From JAABTH01 sp964390725 (GTDB taxonomy: Bacteria; Bacillota; Dethiobacteria; DTU022), in the NCBI GenBank assembly GCA_964390725.1, contig CAYMIW010000024.1:1-45192 (forward strand): a DNA stretch of 45,192 nt, given 5' to 3'. Numbering within the stretch: the first letter of the stretch is position 1; the number at the start of each line of letters is the position of its first letter. Below are positions 32,389 to 41,730 of this stretch, in pieces. The notes under the pieces were generated by a model, which was not told where the DNA came from, searched no databases, and saw nothing but the letters and a program-made list of their open reading frames with translations. The translations under genes and the position numbers were made by a program.

Positions 32389-34545
32389 ATGCAGATCTAT
32401 GATCTTGAATTACAGGGAAGAAAGATGACTTTAGAAACAGGCCGACTGGCCAAGCAGGCCAGTGGGGCTGTTTTAATGCGTTACGGGGACACGGTAGTCC
32501 TGGTGACGGCAACTGTATCGGATGAACCGCGTGAAGGAATTGACTTTTTCCCTATGACGGTCGATTATGAAGAAAGACTTTATGCCGTGGGTAGAATACC
32601 GGGTGGTTTTATTAAACGCGAAGGAAGGCCAACCGAGAGGGCAATTTTAGGCTGCCGCCTGACTGACCGCTCGCTGAGGCCCTTATTCCCTAAAGGATTT
32701 CATCATTCTGTCCACATTGTTTCAACAGTATTATCAATGGACCAGGATTGCCCGCCGGAGCCACTTTCGATAATTGGCGCTTCGGCAGCGCTTTCTATTT
32801 CAAAAATTCCCTTTGCCGGACCGGTAGCAGCGGTAATTGTTGGACTGGTAGATGGTGAACCGGTGATTAATCCAACCAGGGAAGAAGCGGACAAAAGCGA
32901 CCTGCACTTGATGCTTGCCGGAACGAAGGAAGCGGTAATGATGGTTGAAGCAGGAGCGAAAGAGATTGACCGCGCCGATGTGCTGAAATGCATTCAGGCC
33001 GGCCACGAGGTTATCAAAAATATTGTTTCTGTTCAGGAGCAGATGGTTGCCGATACAGGCCAGCCCAAAATTGAAGTTGAAGTTTCGGAACTACCGGAAG
33101 ATTTGGTTAATGCAGTTGAAGGCGATTTAAAGGATGAAATTACCACAGCGCTGCATATCAATGAGAAGCAAGAGCGTGAAGAAAAGCTGGCATTAATCAA
33201 AACCAGGCTGGTGGAAGATTACCTGGAGAGATTTCCTGAAAATGAAGTTGAACTGCGCAAGATTTTCGAAAATACCCTGAAGTCTACCATGAGAGAACTG
33301 GTAGTTACCAAAGGAATGCGGGCCGATGGGCGCAACCCGGAAGAGATCAGACCGATTACCTGTGAAATATCCACTTTGCCCCGTACTCACGGATCGGCTA
33401 TTTTCACAAGGGGACAGACCCAGGTGTTGAATATCTGTACCCTCTCGGCACTGCGTGATGTCCAGATTCTCGACGGGCTGGGAATAGAAGAATCTAAACG
33501 ATTTATTCATCATTATAACTTCCCCCCTTACAGTGTAGGGGAAGCTGGTTTTATGCGTGGACCGGGACGTAGAGAAATCGGACACGGGGCTCTCGCGGAA
33601 CGGGCGCTTGAAGCGGTAGTTCCTGAAGAGGATGATTTTCCCTATACAATCAGGCTGGTATCTGAAGTGCTCGAATCAAACGGTTCGACCTCTATGGCCA
33701 GTGTCTGTTCAGGTTCGCTCTCGATGATGGACACCGGTGTTCCAATTAAAAGGGCGGTTGCCGGTATTGCCATGGGACTAATCAAAGAAGGCGATGAAGT
33801 GGTTGTGCTATCCGATATCCAGGGGCTGGAAGATTTTCTGGGCGACATGGATTTTAAAGTTGCCGGAACTGAAAAAGGTATTACTGCCCTGCAAATGGAT
33901 ATCAAGATTAAAGGTATATCGGACCAGATCCTGGAAAGTGCCCTGGAACAGGCTGACCGCGGGTACAAGCATATTCTGGGTATTATGAATGAAGCAATCG
34001 GTTCGCCGCGTGAAGAATTGTCACCGAACGCACCGCGCATGATTAAAATCCAGATAGATGTGGATAAAATCAGGGATGTAATTGGCCCGGGCGGCAGGAT
34101 GATTAATAAGATCATTGCCGATACGGGTGTTGATATTAATATTGAGCCCGACGGCAGGGTATTTATTGCCGCTGTAGATCCGGAAATGGGCAAAAAAGCC
34201 CAGAAGACTATTGAAACCCTTGTTAAGGACGTCGAACCCGGCGAAATATACACCGGTAAGGTAACCAGGGTGGAAAGGTACGGAGCTTTTGTGGAACTGC
34301 TGCCAGGTAAGGAAGGACTGCTGCATATATCTCATCTTGACCATCACCGGGTGGAAAAAACTGAAGATGTAGTTAACCTGGGTGATGCGATTGAGGTAAA
34401 GGTTCTTGATATAGATGATAAAGGCCGTATTAACCTCTCACGAAAAGCCTTACTGAAAAGACCTGAAGGTATGAGTGAAGAAAGTAAAGGCAGAAGCGGT
34501 TCGGACAGGAATGACAGAAACAGGTCGCGCAACCGTCGCAGTTAA
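32389..34545 (+). CDS. pnp: Polyribonucleotide nucleotidyltransferase (PNPase)
   Basis: Phosphorolytic 3'-to-5' exoribonuclease of mRNA turnover, 718 residues. Two RNase PH-like domains flank a helical linker: the first has FFPMTVDYEERLYAVGRIPGG (partly shown), the second FTRGQTQVL, HHYNFPPYSVGE and GDMDFKVAGTEKGITALQMD with the catalytic aspartates. A KH domain (VIGPGGRMINKIIADTG) and an S1 domain (GKVTRVERYGAFVELLPGKEGLLHISHL-like) follow, then a basic tail ending in SRNRRS. AGAGGAG precedes ATG 32389 by about 10 bases. It may have its own promoter. Confidence 0.97.
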   Translation: MQIYDLELQGRKMTLETGRLAKQASGAVLMRYGDTVVLVTATVSDEPREGIDFFPMTVDYEERLYAVGRIPGGFIKREGRPTERAILGCRLTDRSLRPLFPKGFHHSVHIVSTVLSMDQDCPPEPLSIIGASAALSISKIPFAGPVAAVIVGLVDGEPVINPTREEADKSDLHLMLAGTKEAVMMVEAGAKEIDRADVLKCIQAGHEVIKNIVSVQEQMVADTGQPKIEVEVSELPEDLVNAVEGDLKDEITTALHINEKQEREEKLALIKTRLVEDYLERFPENEVELRKIFENTLKSTMRELVVTKGMRADGRNPEEIRPITCEISTLPRTHGSAIFTRGQTQVLNICTLSALRDVQILDGLGIEESKRFIHHYNFPPYSVGEAGFMRGPGRREIGHGALAERALEAVVPEEDDFPYTIRLVSEVLESNGSTSMASVCSGSLSMMDTGVPIKRAVAGIAMGLIKEGDEVVVLSDIQGLEDFLGDMDFKVAGTEKGITALQMDIKIKGISDQILESALEQADRGYKHILGIMNEAIGSPREELSPNAPRMIKIQIDVDKIRDVIGPGGRMINKIIADTGVDINIEPDGRVFIAAVDPEMGKKAQKTIETLVKDVEPGEIYTGKVTRVERYGAFVELLPGKEGLLHISHLDHHRVEKTEDVVNLGDAIEVKVLDIDDKGRINLSRKALLKRPEGMSEESKGRSGSDRNDRNRSRNRRS

Positions 34546-34636
34546 CGGAAAGGGCTAGCTGTGCTTTGACAGGTGGCTTAGTTTTACAAGATATTAAACA
34601 AGACTTACGGCCGCAGGTCGGATTAAGTTTTGCTAC

Positions 34637-34656
34637 CTGCCGGCAGAACGTATAAT
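34637..34656 (+). promoter_or_regulatory. Palindrome and -10-like box upstream of dut
   Basis: The perfect 10-base palindrome CTGCCGGCAG (34637-34646) lies 4 bases before a consensus TATAAT (34651-34656). A -35 box is not convincing (TTGCTA 34630-34635 at 15 bases). GCAGGT 34613-34618 can also pair with ACCTGC 34635-34640, so the sequence could instead be an RNA hairpin after pnp. Confidence 0.35.
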
Positions 34657-34706
34657 GATGTGCTATCCCTGCTGCAGCTGGATAACGGTAAAGGAGCAGA
34701 ATAGTT

Positions 34707-35156
34707 ATCGAGAAAAAGGTTACAGTACCGGTGTATAAATCAACAGATACCCCGGATCTACCCCTACCCCGATACATGACTGAGGGTGCTTCGGGGATGG
34801 ATCTGTACGCAGCTGTTGAAACTGATTTTCCAATTGCCCCCGGGGAAAGAGCGTTAATTCCAACCGGGTTGTTTACAGCTGTTCCAAGGGGTTATGAACT
34901 GCAGGTCAGGCCGCGGAGCGGACTGGCTATTAAACACGGCATCGGTATCTTAAATGCCCCCGGTACAATAGATGCAGATTACAGGGGAGAAATTAAAATA
35001 ATAGTGATCAACCTCGGTAATGAAACATTTACGGTAAAGCGCGGCGAGCGCATTGCCCAGATGGTTTTATGCCCCGTGGCCAGGGCAGAGTTCGAATTAA
35101 CTGAAAAACTGCCTGATACGGAACGGGGAGAAGGCGGATTTGGTCACACAGGATAA
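34707..35156 (+). CDS. dut: dUTP diphosphatase
   Basis: Hydrolyses dUTP to dUMP, keeping uracil out of DNA. All five trimeric dUTPase motifs are present: ASGMDLYA, PRSGLAIKHGI, GTIDADYRGE, RIAQMVL and the Gly-rich ERGEGGFGHTG tail. The start is uncertain. The first ordinary start codon is GTG 34731 (141 residues), but homologues begin with a strand like KVTVPVYK, encoded here at 34713-34736 with no ATG, GTG or TTG ahead of it. AAGGAG (34691-34696) is 10 bases before ATC 34707, so a non-standard AUC start is suggested (149 residues); a stop at 34689 limits the frame. Confidence 0.85.
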   Translation: MEKKVTVPVYKSTDTPDLPLPRYMTEGASGMDLYAAVETDFPIAPGERALIPTGLFTAVPRGYELQVRPRSGLAIKHGIGILNAPGTIDADYRGEIKIIVINLGNETFTVKRGERIAQMVLCPVARAEFELTEKLPDTERGEGGFGHTG

Positions 35157-35174
35157 CAATGATGGAGGTATATT

Positions 35175-36866
35175 TTGAATAAACGAAATGATAAAAATAA
35201 GGCGGTTCAGCTGATTCCCCTTGGAGGGGTTGGCGAAATCGGTAAAAACATGTTTTTACTTCAATACGGCAACCAGTGCATTATGATGGATGCCGGTTTG
35301 AAGTTTCCGGATGAGTCCATGCTGGGCATAGATATAGTTATACCGGATATTTCCTATATAACTGAAAACAAACTGGAGCTGCTGGGTATTATTCTTACTC
35401 ATGGTCACGAAGACCATATTGGAGCTCTTCCATATCTTCTTGATGTGCTCGATGCGCCTATTTACGGTACCAGGCTGACCCTGGGCCTGGTTGAGGCAAA
35501 ACTGCGCGAACACCCGGCGGAAAACGTCCGGTTGAATACTATTACAACTGACGAGAAACTGGTGCTTTCTGATCACTTTAAGCTGGAGTTTTTTAAAACA
35601 AATCACAGCATTCCCGACTCGGTCGGGGTTGCCGTAGAAACCCCGGAAGGGGTAATAGTTTACACAAGCGATTTTAAGTTTGATCAGACGCCGGTTGACG
35701 GAAGAGTTACAGATTATTTCAAGCTTGCCGAACTGGGGCGAAAAGGTGTAATCGCCGCGCTGATAGACTCTACCAATGCTGATCGTCCGGGCTACACCCT
35801 TTCTGAGAAGCAGGTCGGCGAAAATATCAAGGAAATCTTCCGCCTGGCCCGTGGAAGAATCTTATTGGCCACTTTTGCATCTAATATACACCGCATTCAG
35901 CAGGTTGTTGATGCAGCAGTGAAATATGATCGCAAGATCTGTGTAGTCGGCAGAAGTATTGTTAACTCCGTTGATATATCGACCGAACTGGGTTACCTGA
36001 ATATACCGGCCAATGTTATGGTCGAACTTGACCAGATCGGTGATATACCACCGGAAAAAATGGCTTTAATTACCACCGGCAGCCAGGGAGAACCGATGTC
36101 AGCCTTAACCAGGATTTCGCAGTCTGAGCACAGGCAGGTTGGCATTATGCCCGGTGATACGGTTATTATAGCAGCTACGCCAATCCCCGGTAATGAAAAA
36201 CTTGTTTCCAAAACTGTCAACAACCTTTTTCAACTTAAGGCAGATGTTATCTATCGTCCCGTATCAGGGGTTCACGTAAGCGGACACGGTAGTGAGGAAG
36301 AAATTAAGCTGATGATGAATTTACTAAAACCAGAATACATCATACCAGTACACGGGGAATTCAGACAGCAGGCTTATTGTTCCCAGATTGCCCAGAAGCT
36401 CGGTATTCCCGAGGACAATGTCTTTTTAACCAAGCCGGGCAATGTAATGGAATTTAAGAATGGAAAAGGGCGCATGGCCGGTTCAGTAGCTGCCGGAAGA
36501 GTGCTGGTTGACGGATTTGGGATCGGGGATGTAGGTGAGGTGGTAATCCGCGACCGCCAGATCCTGGCAGAAGACGGAATAGTTATAATAGTGCTTGCAG
36601 TTGACCAGGATAAAGGAAAAATTATCTCCGGCCCGGAAATAATTACCCGCGGTTTTGTTTATGTCCGCGAATCTGTTGATTTGCTCGACGAAGCCAGGGA
36701 GGTAATGACCAATGCGCTGGATAAAATGAGTTCCAATCATTTGAATGAATGGAACAAGATAAAATCGAAGCTAAGAGATGTGGCTTCCTCCTACTTCTAT
36801 GAACATACCGGTCGAAAACCGATGATAATGCCGATTATTATTGATGTGCCCGAAAATGCAAAATAA
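35175..36866 (+). CDS. rnj: Ribonuclease J
   Basis: Metallo-beta-lactamase-fold RNase with endonuclease and 5'-to-3' exonuclease activity, a main mRNA decay enzyme in Bacillota. The 563 residues show HGHEDH (76-81) for the two zinc ions, TSDFKFDQTPVDG, the beta-CASP region (LLATFASNIHRIQQ, GRSIVNS) and VHVSGHGSEEE with HGEFRQQ. The C-terminal domain starts near 450. TTG 35175 has GGAGG 6 bases upstream. It follows dut by 18 bases and ends in a strong terminator. Only one J-type gene is in the window. Confidence 0.95.
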   Translation: MNKRNDKNKAVQLIPLGGVGEIGKNMFLLQYGNQCIMMDAGLKFPDESMLGIDIVIPDISYITENKLELLGIILTHGHEDHIGALPYLLDVLDAPIYGTRLTLGLVEAKLREHPAENVRLNTITTDEKLVLSDHFKLEFFKTNHSIPDSVGVAVETPEGVIVYTSDFKFDQTPVDGRVTDYFKLAELGRKGVIAALIDSTNADRPGYTLSEKQVGENIKEIFRLARGRILLATFASNIHRIQQVVDAAVKYDRKICVVGRSIVNSVDISTELGYLNIPANVMVELDQIGDIPPEKMALITTGSQGEPMSALTRISQSEHRQVGIMPGDTVIIAATPIPGNEKLVSKTVNNLFQLKADVIYRPVSGVHVSGHGSEEEIKLMMNLLKPEYIIPVHGEFRQQAYCSQIAQKLGIPEDNVFLTKPGNVMEFKNGKGRMAGSVAAGRVLVDGFGIGDVGEVVIRDRQILAEDGIVIIVLAVDQDKGKIISGPEIITRGFVYVRESVDLLDEAREVMTNALDKMSSNHLNEWNKIKSKLRDVASSYFYEHTGRKPMIMPIIIDVPENAK

Positions 36867-36923
36867 ATATTTCTACCTGTACAGGTATGTTGCCGGTTAT
36901 TACACGGCTTATTCAGAGGCATG

Positions 36924-36951
36924 AAAGGCCGGTATTTATACCGGCCTTTTT
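36924..36951 (+). terminator. Rho-independent terminator after rnj
   Basis: A perfect 11-bp stem AAAGGCCGGTA (36924-36934) with TACCGGCCTTT (36939-36949) around a four-base loop, running into five T residues. It ends the dut-rnj unit. The rest of the gap to uppP (36952-37067) holds only a possible -10 box TATAAT at 37043-37048 with no good -35. Confidence 0.9.
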
Positions 36952-37067
36952 AATGCAGGAAAAGAGTTGTGTATAGGCGAAAGAATGTTAAGATTGGCAG
37001 TTAAACAGGTGATTTAAGGCAGTTAACTGTTAATACCGGGATTATAATAGAAAGAGAGGGAATAATA

Positions 37068-37853
37068 ATGACACTAATTGAAGCAATAATCCTGGGCCTG
37101 GTGCAGGGACTGACCGAGTTTTTACCGGTCAGCAGCTCCGGTCACCTGGTAATATTCCAGGAGATTCTTGGTTTGAATGAACCTGGAGTAACTCTTGAAG
37201 TATTGCTCCATTTTGCCACTTTACTATCAGTAATATTTGTATTCCGGAAAGATTTTGTTGACCTTTTAAAGTTCAGACAGGATAAAAAAGCCGGTCATTA
37301 CCTGGTTATGCTGGTGATCGGTGTACTGGCTACCGGGGTTATTTACCTTATCTTTAATGACTACGTAGAACGATTATTTCAGTCGACCCTGCTGGTTGGT
37401 CTGATGCTCCTGGCAACAGGGGCTATTCTGCAGCTAACCCGACTGGTTCCCGGGGGAAAAAAGGATAAGGGACTGATTAAACCAAAGGATGCAGCCTGGG
37501 TTGGCATACTGCAGGCTGTCGCCATTATTCCGGGTATTTCACGTTCCGGGTCGACTATCCTTGCTTCCCTGTGGAGAGGCCTGAACCGCGAAACGGCAGT
37601 TAAGTTTTCTTTCATGCTGGCAGCGCCGATTATCCTGGCCGGGACTTTACTCGAACTTAAACAGATGGTTGAAGTAGGCATTGAGCAGGCCATGCTTGTA
37701 AACTACCTGGTTGGGGGACTGGCTGCTTTTCTGGCAGGAATTTTTGCGATCAGGGTTTTCATTAAACTATTATCCGGACAAAAATTACACTATTTTTCTT
37801 ATTATTGCTGGGCAGCCGGATTAGTGGTAATTATCTTTTCATTACTGGGCTGA
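37068..37853 (+). CDS. uppP: Undecaprenyl-diphosphatase (UppP/BacA)
   Basis: Membrane phosphatase that recycles undecaprenyl diphosphate to the monophosphate carrier; overproduction gives bacitracin resistance in other bacteria. The 261 residues form about eight hydrophobic segments. The catalytic motifs are LVQGLTEFLPVSSSGH (11-26) and PGISRSGSTI. GAGAGGG lies about 8 bases before ATG 37068. It belongs functionally with uppS at 18715. It stands between two terminator or promoter elements, so it is probably a single-gene unit. Confidence 0.95.
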   Translation: MTLIEAIILGLVQGLTEFLPVSSSGHLVIFQEILGLNEPGVTLEVLLHFATLLSVIFVFRKDFVDLLKFRQDKKAGHYLVMLVIGVLATGVIYLIFNDYVERLFQSTLLVGLMLLATGAILQLTRLVPGGKKDKGLIKPKDAAWVGILQAVAIIPGISRSGSTILASLWRGLNRETAVKFSFMLAAPIILAGTLLELKQMVEVGIEQAMLVNYLVGGLAAFLAGIFAIRVFIKLLSGQKLHYFSYYCWAAGLVVIIFSLLG

Positions 37854-37909
37854 ATTGCACAGAATTTAGTTTGTCGCGTTTTGGAACCAGCCGGCTGATG
37901 CTGACATCC

Positions 37910-37938
37910 TTTACAAAAGCGAACAAATGTTTTATAAT
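37910..37938 (+). promoter_or_regulatory. Predicted sigma-A promoter of the ftsK-like gene
   Basis: TTTACA (37910-37915), a 17-base spacer and a perfect TATAAT (37933-37938), the closest match to consensus in the window. The start near 37945 lies 37 bases before the TTG chosen for the translocase and supports that start over any upstream one. Confidence 0.75.
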
Positions 37939-37981
37939 AAACCGGATTCGATTTACGTTCCAAAAAAAGGCGGTCTTATAT

Positions 37982-40321
37982 TTGGCCAGAAGAAGAAAAA
38001 AAAGCTTGAAAAAAGAGATGCGCGCGCAGATAAAAGGTGTTTTGCTGCTGGCACTGGCAATATTTGCCTTCATTGGTTTGCTCAGTCCGGCCCAGACCGG
38101 TGGGTTCGGTTTGTTTCTGAATAATTTGCTGCGCTCACTGGCCGGAGAAGCTGCCATAGTTATACCTGTTTTTATTGCCGTGCTGGCGTTGCGCACTTTT
38201 CTGCCTGCAAATCGCAATCGTTTAAAAAACCGCCTGATTGGTTTGCTTTTACTGCCCCTTATTTACATGACATATATACACCTGTTGCTTTTGACTGAAA
38301 GATACCCAGGCGCTTCAGGTTTTGGCTTTTTTATTGAAAGCCTGGTGATCGGAATGGGAAGAGAGGGTGGAGGAATTTTAGGAGCCTTCTCTGCCACAGC
38401 GCTTTACCTGGCGATAGGCCCGCTGGGGGGGAAGATCTTTCTTGCTGCCCTGGCCCTGATTGCGTTTCTTCTTCTATTTGATATTTCCCTTAGGAAAACC
38501 ATGGCAAAAATAATCAACATCCTTGAGACTCTTTTTAACCTGCTCCAGAAAGCGGTACAAAGCCTCGGGTCTTTAATAGTCAGGGGAGGGGCGGTTGCTG
38601 GTAATAAAATCAGGAGAGCAGCCGAAAAAAGAGCTGACCAGTTTGCAGAGAAGAATCGGGAACCAGATCCGGCCCTGGGAAAACAGCTCCAGATCCCTCA
38701 GGATGAGCAGGCTTCCGAATATAATTACAAAAACGAGGACAGTTTGCCTGGAGATGATGCTTCGGCACCTGCAGAAGCACAGCCGGGAGTAGATCAGCCT
38801 GTTGAGAATGTTTCTGCAGCTCCGGCAACTACGCTTAAGGATATTGAACCTCCGGTAGTTACTGTAAAAAAAGAGCAGGAAAAGTATGATTACATTTTCC
38901 CACCTCTCAACCTGCTATCTAAACCGCTCAAGAGCGAAGAAGAACAGGTAAAAACCAGCAGGGAGCGAGCTAAATTGCTGGAAAGTACCCTGCTCAGCTT
39001 TGGGGTTAAGGCAAAAGTGGTGCATGTGCAGTCGGGGCCTACCGTAACCAGGTTCGAAGTTCAACCTGAAGCGGGAGTTAAAGTCAGTAAAATAAGCAGT
39101 CTTTCCGACGATCTGGCCCTTAACCTGGCTGCACCCCTGGTCAGGATCGAGGCTCCCATACCAGGGAAAGCTGCCCTGGGTATTGAAGTACCCAACCAGA
39201 ACATATCACCTGTCTGTTTGCGCGAAGTGATGGAAGATAAAACATTCCAGATGAGCAACTCGCCCCTGACAATAGCCCTTGGTAAAGATATAACAGGCAA
39301 TACAGTAATTGCTGATTTAACCAAGATGCCTCACCTTTTAATTGCAGGTGCGACCGGGGCAGGTAAAAGCGTCTGCCTGAATACGATTATCAATAGTATT
39401 CTATATAAAGCCGGTCCGGAGCAGGTTCGCTTCATGATGGTTGATCCGAAGGTGGTTGAATTAAGCATTTATAACGGAGTGCCTCACCTGTTGATGCCCG
39501 TGGTAACCGACCCACGCAAAGCATCGCTGGCCCTGCGTAACATGGTCAGGGAAATGGGAAGAAGATACGATCTTTTTGCCAAGCTTGGGGTCAGGGATAT
39601 AAGCGCATATAATGAATTGACGTTTGAAGATGATCAACTGGAAAAATTGTCTTATATTGTGGTTATAATAGACGAATTGGCAGACCTGATGCTGGTTTCA
39701 CCGGGCGAAGTTGAGGATTCTATAGCCCGCCTGGCCCAGATGTCGAGAGCGGCGGGAATTCACCTGCTTGTAGCGACGCAAAGGCCATCGGTAGATGTAT
39801 TGACCGGTATTATAAAAGCAAATATAACCTCACGTATTGCATTTACCGTTTCATCACAGTTTGATTCAAGGACAATTCTTGACATGGCCGGTGCGGAAAA
39901 ATTGCTGGGTCGGGGTGATATGCTCTTTTACCCGGTAGGTGCAGTGAAGCCCTTCAGGGTCCAGGGAGCCTACGTGAGTGAAGGAGAAGTTAAGAAAGTA
40001 ACCGATTTTATAAAAGAACAGGGCAGGACAGACTACCAGGATAGCAGTACTTTTCTTGAAGCAGCGGAAGAGAATGAAGATGAAGAGGCTGATGCCCTAT
40101 TTGCAGACGCAGTAGACTTGGTTGTCCGAACCGGTCAGGCTTCTATCTCTTTGCTGCAGCGAAGGTTCAGGATCGGCTACACTCGTGCTGCACGCCTGAT
40201 TGATGATCTGGAACGAAGAGGAGTAGTAGGCCCATTTGAAGGCAGCAAACCGCGGGAAGTTCTGGTTACCGATGAACAGGCAGAAGCAATCTGCCGGGAG
40301 TTTAAAGAACAGCAGGATTAA
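37982..40321 (+). CDS. ftsK: DNA translocase of the FtsK/SpoIIIE family
   Basis: Membrane-anchored ATPase that pumps DNA through the division or sporulation septum. The 779 residues begin with a basic stretch, then four hydrophobic segments (about 15-170), a linker rich in Pro, Glu and Ala (about 220-300), and the motor: Walker A GATGAGKS at 456-463, Walker B VVIIDELADLM, and ATQRPSVDVLTGIIKANI. The C-terminal gamma winged-helix domain (RRFRIGYTRAARLIDDLERRG) reads oriented KOPS/SRS-type sites. TTG 37982 is chosen because it follows AAAGGCGGT by 8 bases and a strong promoter; the open frame runs further back into uppP. FtsK and SpoIIIE cannot be separated by sequence here. Confidence 0.93.
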   Translation: MARRRKKSLKKEMRAQIKGVLLLALAIFAFIGLLSPAQTGGFGLFLNNLLRSLAGEAAIVIPVFIAVLALRTFLPANRNRLKNRLIGLLLLPLIYMTYIHLLLLTERYPGASGFGFFIESLVIGMGREGGGILGAFSATALYLAIGPLGGKIFLAALALIAFLLLFDISLRKTMAKIINILETLFNLLQKAVQSLGSLIVRGGAVAGNKIRRAAEKRADQFAEKNREPDPALGKQLQIPQDEQASEYNYKNEDSLPGDDASAPAEAQPGVDQPVENVSAAPATTLKDIEPPVVTVKKEQEKYDYIFPPLNLLSKPLKSEEEQVKTSRERAKLLESTLLSFGVKAKVVHVQSGPTVTRFEVQPEAGVKVSKISSLSDDLALNLAAPLVRIEAPIPGKAALGIEVPNQNISPVCLREVMEDKTFQMSNSPLTIALGKDITGNTVIADLTKMPHLLIAGATGAGKSVCLNTIINSILYKAGPEQVRFMMVDPKVVELSIYNGVPHLLMPVVTDPRKASLALRNMVREMGRRYDLFAKLGVRDISAYNELTFEDDQLEKLSYIVVIIDELADLMLVSPGEVEDSIARLAQMSRAAGIHLLVATQRPSVDVLTGIIKANITSRIAFTVSSQFDSRTILDMAGAEKLLGRGDMLFYPVGAVKPFRVQGAYVSEGEVKKVTDFIKEQGRTDYQDSSTFLEAAEENEDEEADALFADAVDLVVRTGQASISLLQRRFRIGYTRAARLIDDLERRGVVGPFEGSKPREVLVTDEQAEAICREFKEQQD

Positions 40322-40332
40322 GGGAGATCAGT

Positions 40333-41718
40333 TTGAGAAAGAATAAGAAAGCAGACAATAATCTGTTCAATGGGCTGAAAGTAGCCGCAGTATCGCTCGG
40401 CTGCGCAAAAAACCTGGTAGATACTGAAGAAGTGCTGGGTTTTCTACTTGAAAGCGGTGCTAAAATTATAGCAGATCCTTCAAAGGCCGATTTAATTTTT
40501 GTTAATACATGTGGCTTTATAGAAGAAGCACAGCAGGAAGCGGTCAATACATTGCTGGAAATGGCTGCCCTTAAAAAGCAGGGAAAACAGTTCCTGGTTG
40601 CCGCAGGTTGCCTGGTTGAAGTGTATGGCAACAGTTTAGCTTCATTAATACCGCAGATTGACGGTGTGATTGGAACTCACGGTTACAGGAACCTTAAACA
40701 TTTATTGAAGTTGGTATTACAGGGATATAAACCATATTACCGCCCAAAACCGGGCTTATCATACCGCGGTTTAAAGACAAGAATGATTACCTCTGCTTCG
40801 CATTCAGTAAATGTAAGAATTGCTGAAGGCTGTGATAACCGCTGCAGCTACTGTTTAATTCCCTCGATCAGAGGCTCTTACCAGAGCAGAGATGAAAAAG
40901 ATATTATTGCAGAAATCAGCGATTTGCTGGAGAGAGGGACAAAAGAAATAGTTCTGATTGCCCAGGATACTACAGCTTATGGTTTAAAAAATAAGGATAG
41001 TTCTTTGGCCGACCTTATTGAAAAGATATTAACCATAAAAAAAGATTTTTGGTTAAGGATTATGTATACCTATCCTTCCAGAATAGAAGAGAGACTCTTA
41101 AAGTTAATTGCATCTGAAAAAAGGATTTGCAATTACCTGGATATTCCGATTCAGCATGTTGATAACAAGATTCTTCAAAATATGGGCAGGCATTACACCA
41201 ACAGCGAATTAAGCTGCTTAATTGAGAAGGTACGCAACCAGGTTCCTGGAATTGCCCTGCGCACCACCTGCATGGTGGGATTCCCCGGTGAAACCCTAAA
41301 AGAGTTTAGCAACCTCGTTGATTTTATCAAGAAGAATCCTTTTGAAAACATGGGTTCCTTTGTATATTCGGGCCAAAAGCACACTGCAGCATTCAGACTT
41401 CACAGCCGGGTGGCAAAAAGAGTAGCTAAAAAACGCAGAAACATTTTGATGGCCATACAACAAGAACGATCATTTCGTCACAATCTCAGCCTGGTCGGCA
41501 AAAAAATGTTTGTTTTAATCGATCGGGTTGATCCCCGGCGCAGAGGTTATTATTTTGGCCGAACTGAACAGCAGGCCCCAGATGTTGATGGTATGATTTA
41601 CCTGCGTTCAGAAAAAAACCTGAAACCCGGTGACTGGGTGGAAGCCGGCATAGATGCTGCAGCAGACTATAACCTGTTATCATTACGGACAAAATACCTT
41701 GAACATCTACCTTACTGA
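40333..41718 (+). CDS. rimO: Ribosomal protein S12 methylthiotransferase RimO
   Basis: Radical SAM enzyme that adds a methylthio group to an Asp of ribosomal protein S12. The 461 residues have the N-terminal UPF0004 domain with cluster-binding C24 (SLGCAKNLVDTE, the RimO rather than MiaB form), C60 and C93, the radical SAM motif C167-x3-C171-x2-C174 (CDNRCSYC), and a C-terminal TRAM domain (VGKKMFVLIDRVDPRRRGYYFGRTEQQAPDVDG-type, shown in part). The TTG start has GGGAGA about 6 bases upstream. It is 11 bases from ftsK and 12 from cinA. Confidence 0.94.
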   Translation: MRKNKKADNNLFNGLKVAAVSLGCAKNLVDTEEVLGFLLESGAKIIADPSKADLIFVNTCGFIEEAQQEAVNTLLEMAALKKQGKQFLVAAGCLVEVYGNSLASLIPQIDGVIGTHGYRNLKHLLKLVLQGYKPYYRPKPGLSYRGLKTRMITSASHSVNVRIAEGCDNRCSYCLIPSIRGSYQSRDEKDIIAEISDLLERGTKEIVLIAQDTTAYGLKNKDSSLADLIEKILTIKKDFWLRIMYTYPSRIEERLLKLIASEKRICNYLDIPIQHVDNKILQNMGRHYTNSELSCLIEKVRNQVPGIALRTTCMVGFPGETLKEFSNLVDFIKKNPFENMGSFVYSGQKHTAAFRLHSRVAKRVAKKRRNILMAIQQERSFRHNLSLVGKKMFVLIDRVDPRRRGYYFGRTEQQAPDVDGMIYLRSEKNLKPGDWVEAGIDAAADYNLLSLRTKYLEHLPY

Positions 41719-41730
41719 GGAGGTATTTTT

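Noticed and set aside
36867..37067. Riboswitch or small gene in the rnj-uppP gap
   Set aside because: Beyond the terminator and a lone TATAAT there is no conserved riboswitch motif or open frame with a ribosome binding site.
37805..37981. Extended start for the FtsK-like protein inside uppP
   Set aside because: The segment has no family similarity, overlaps uppP, and lies upstream of or across the strong promoter at 37910-37938. TTG 37982 has its own ribosome binding site.
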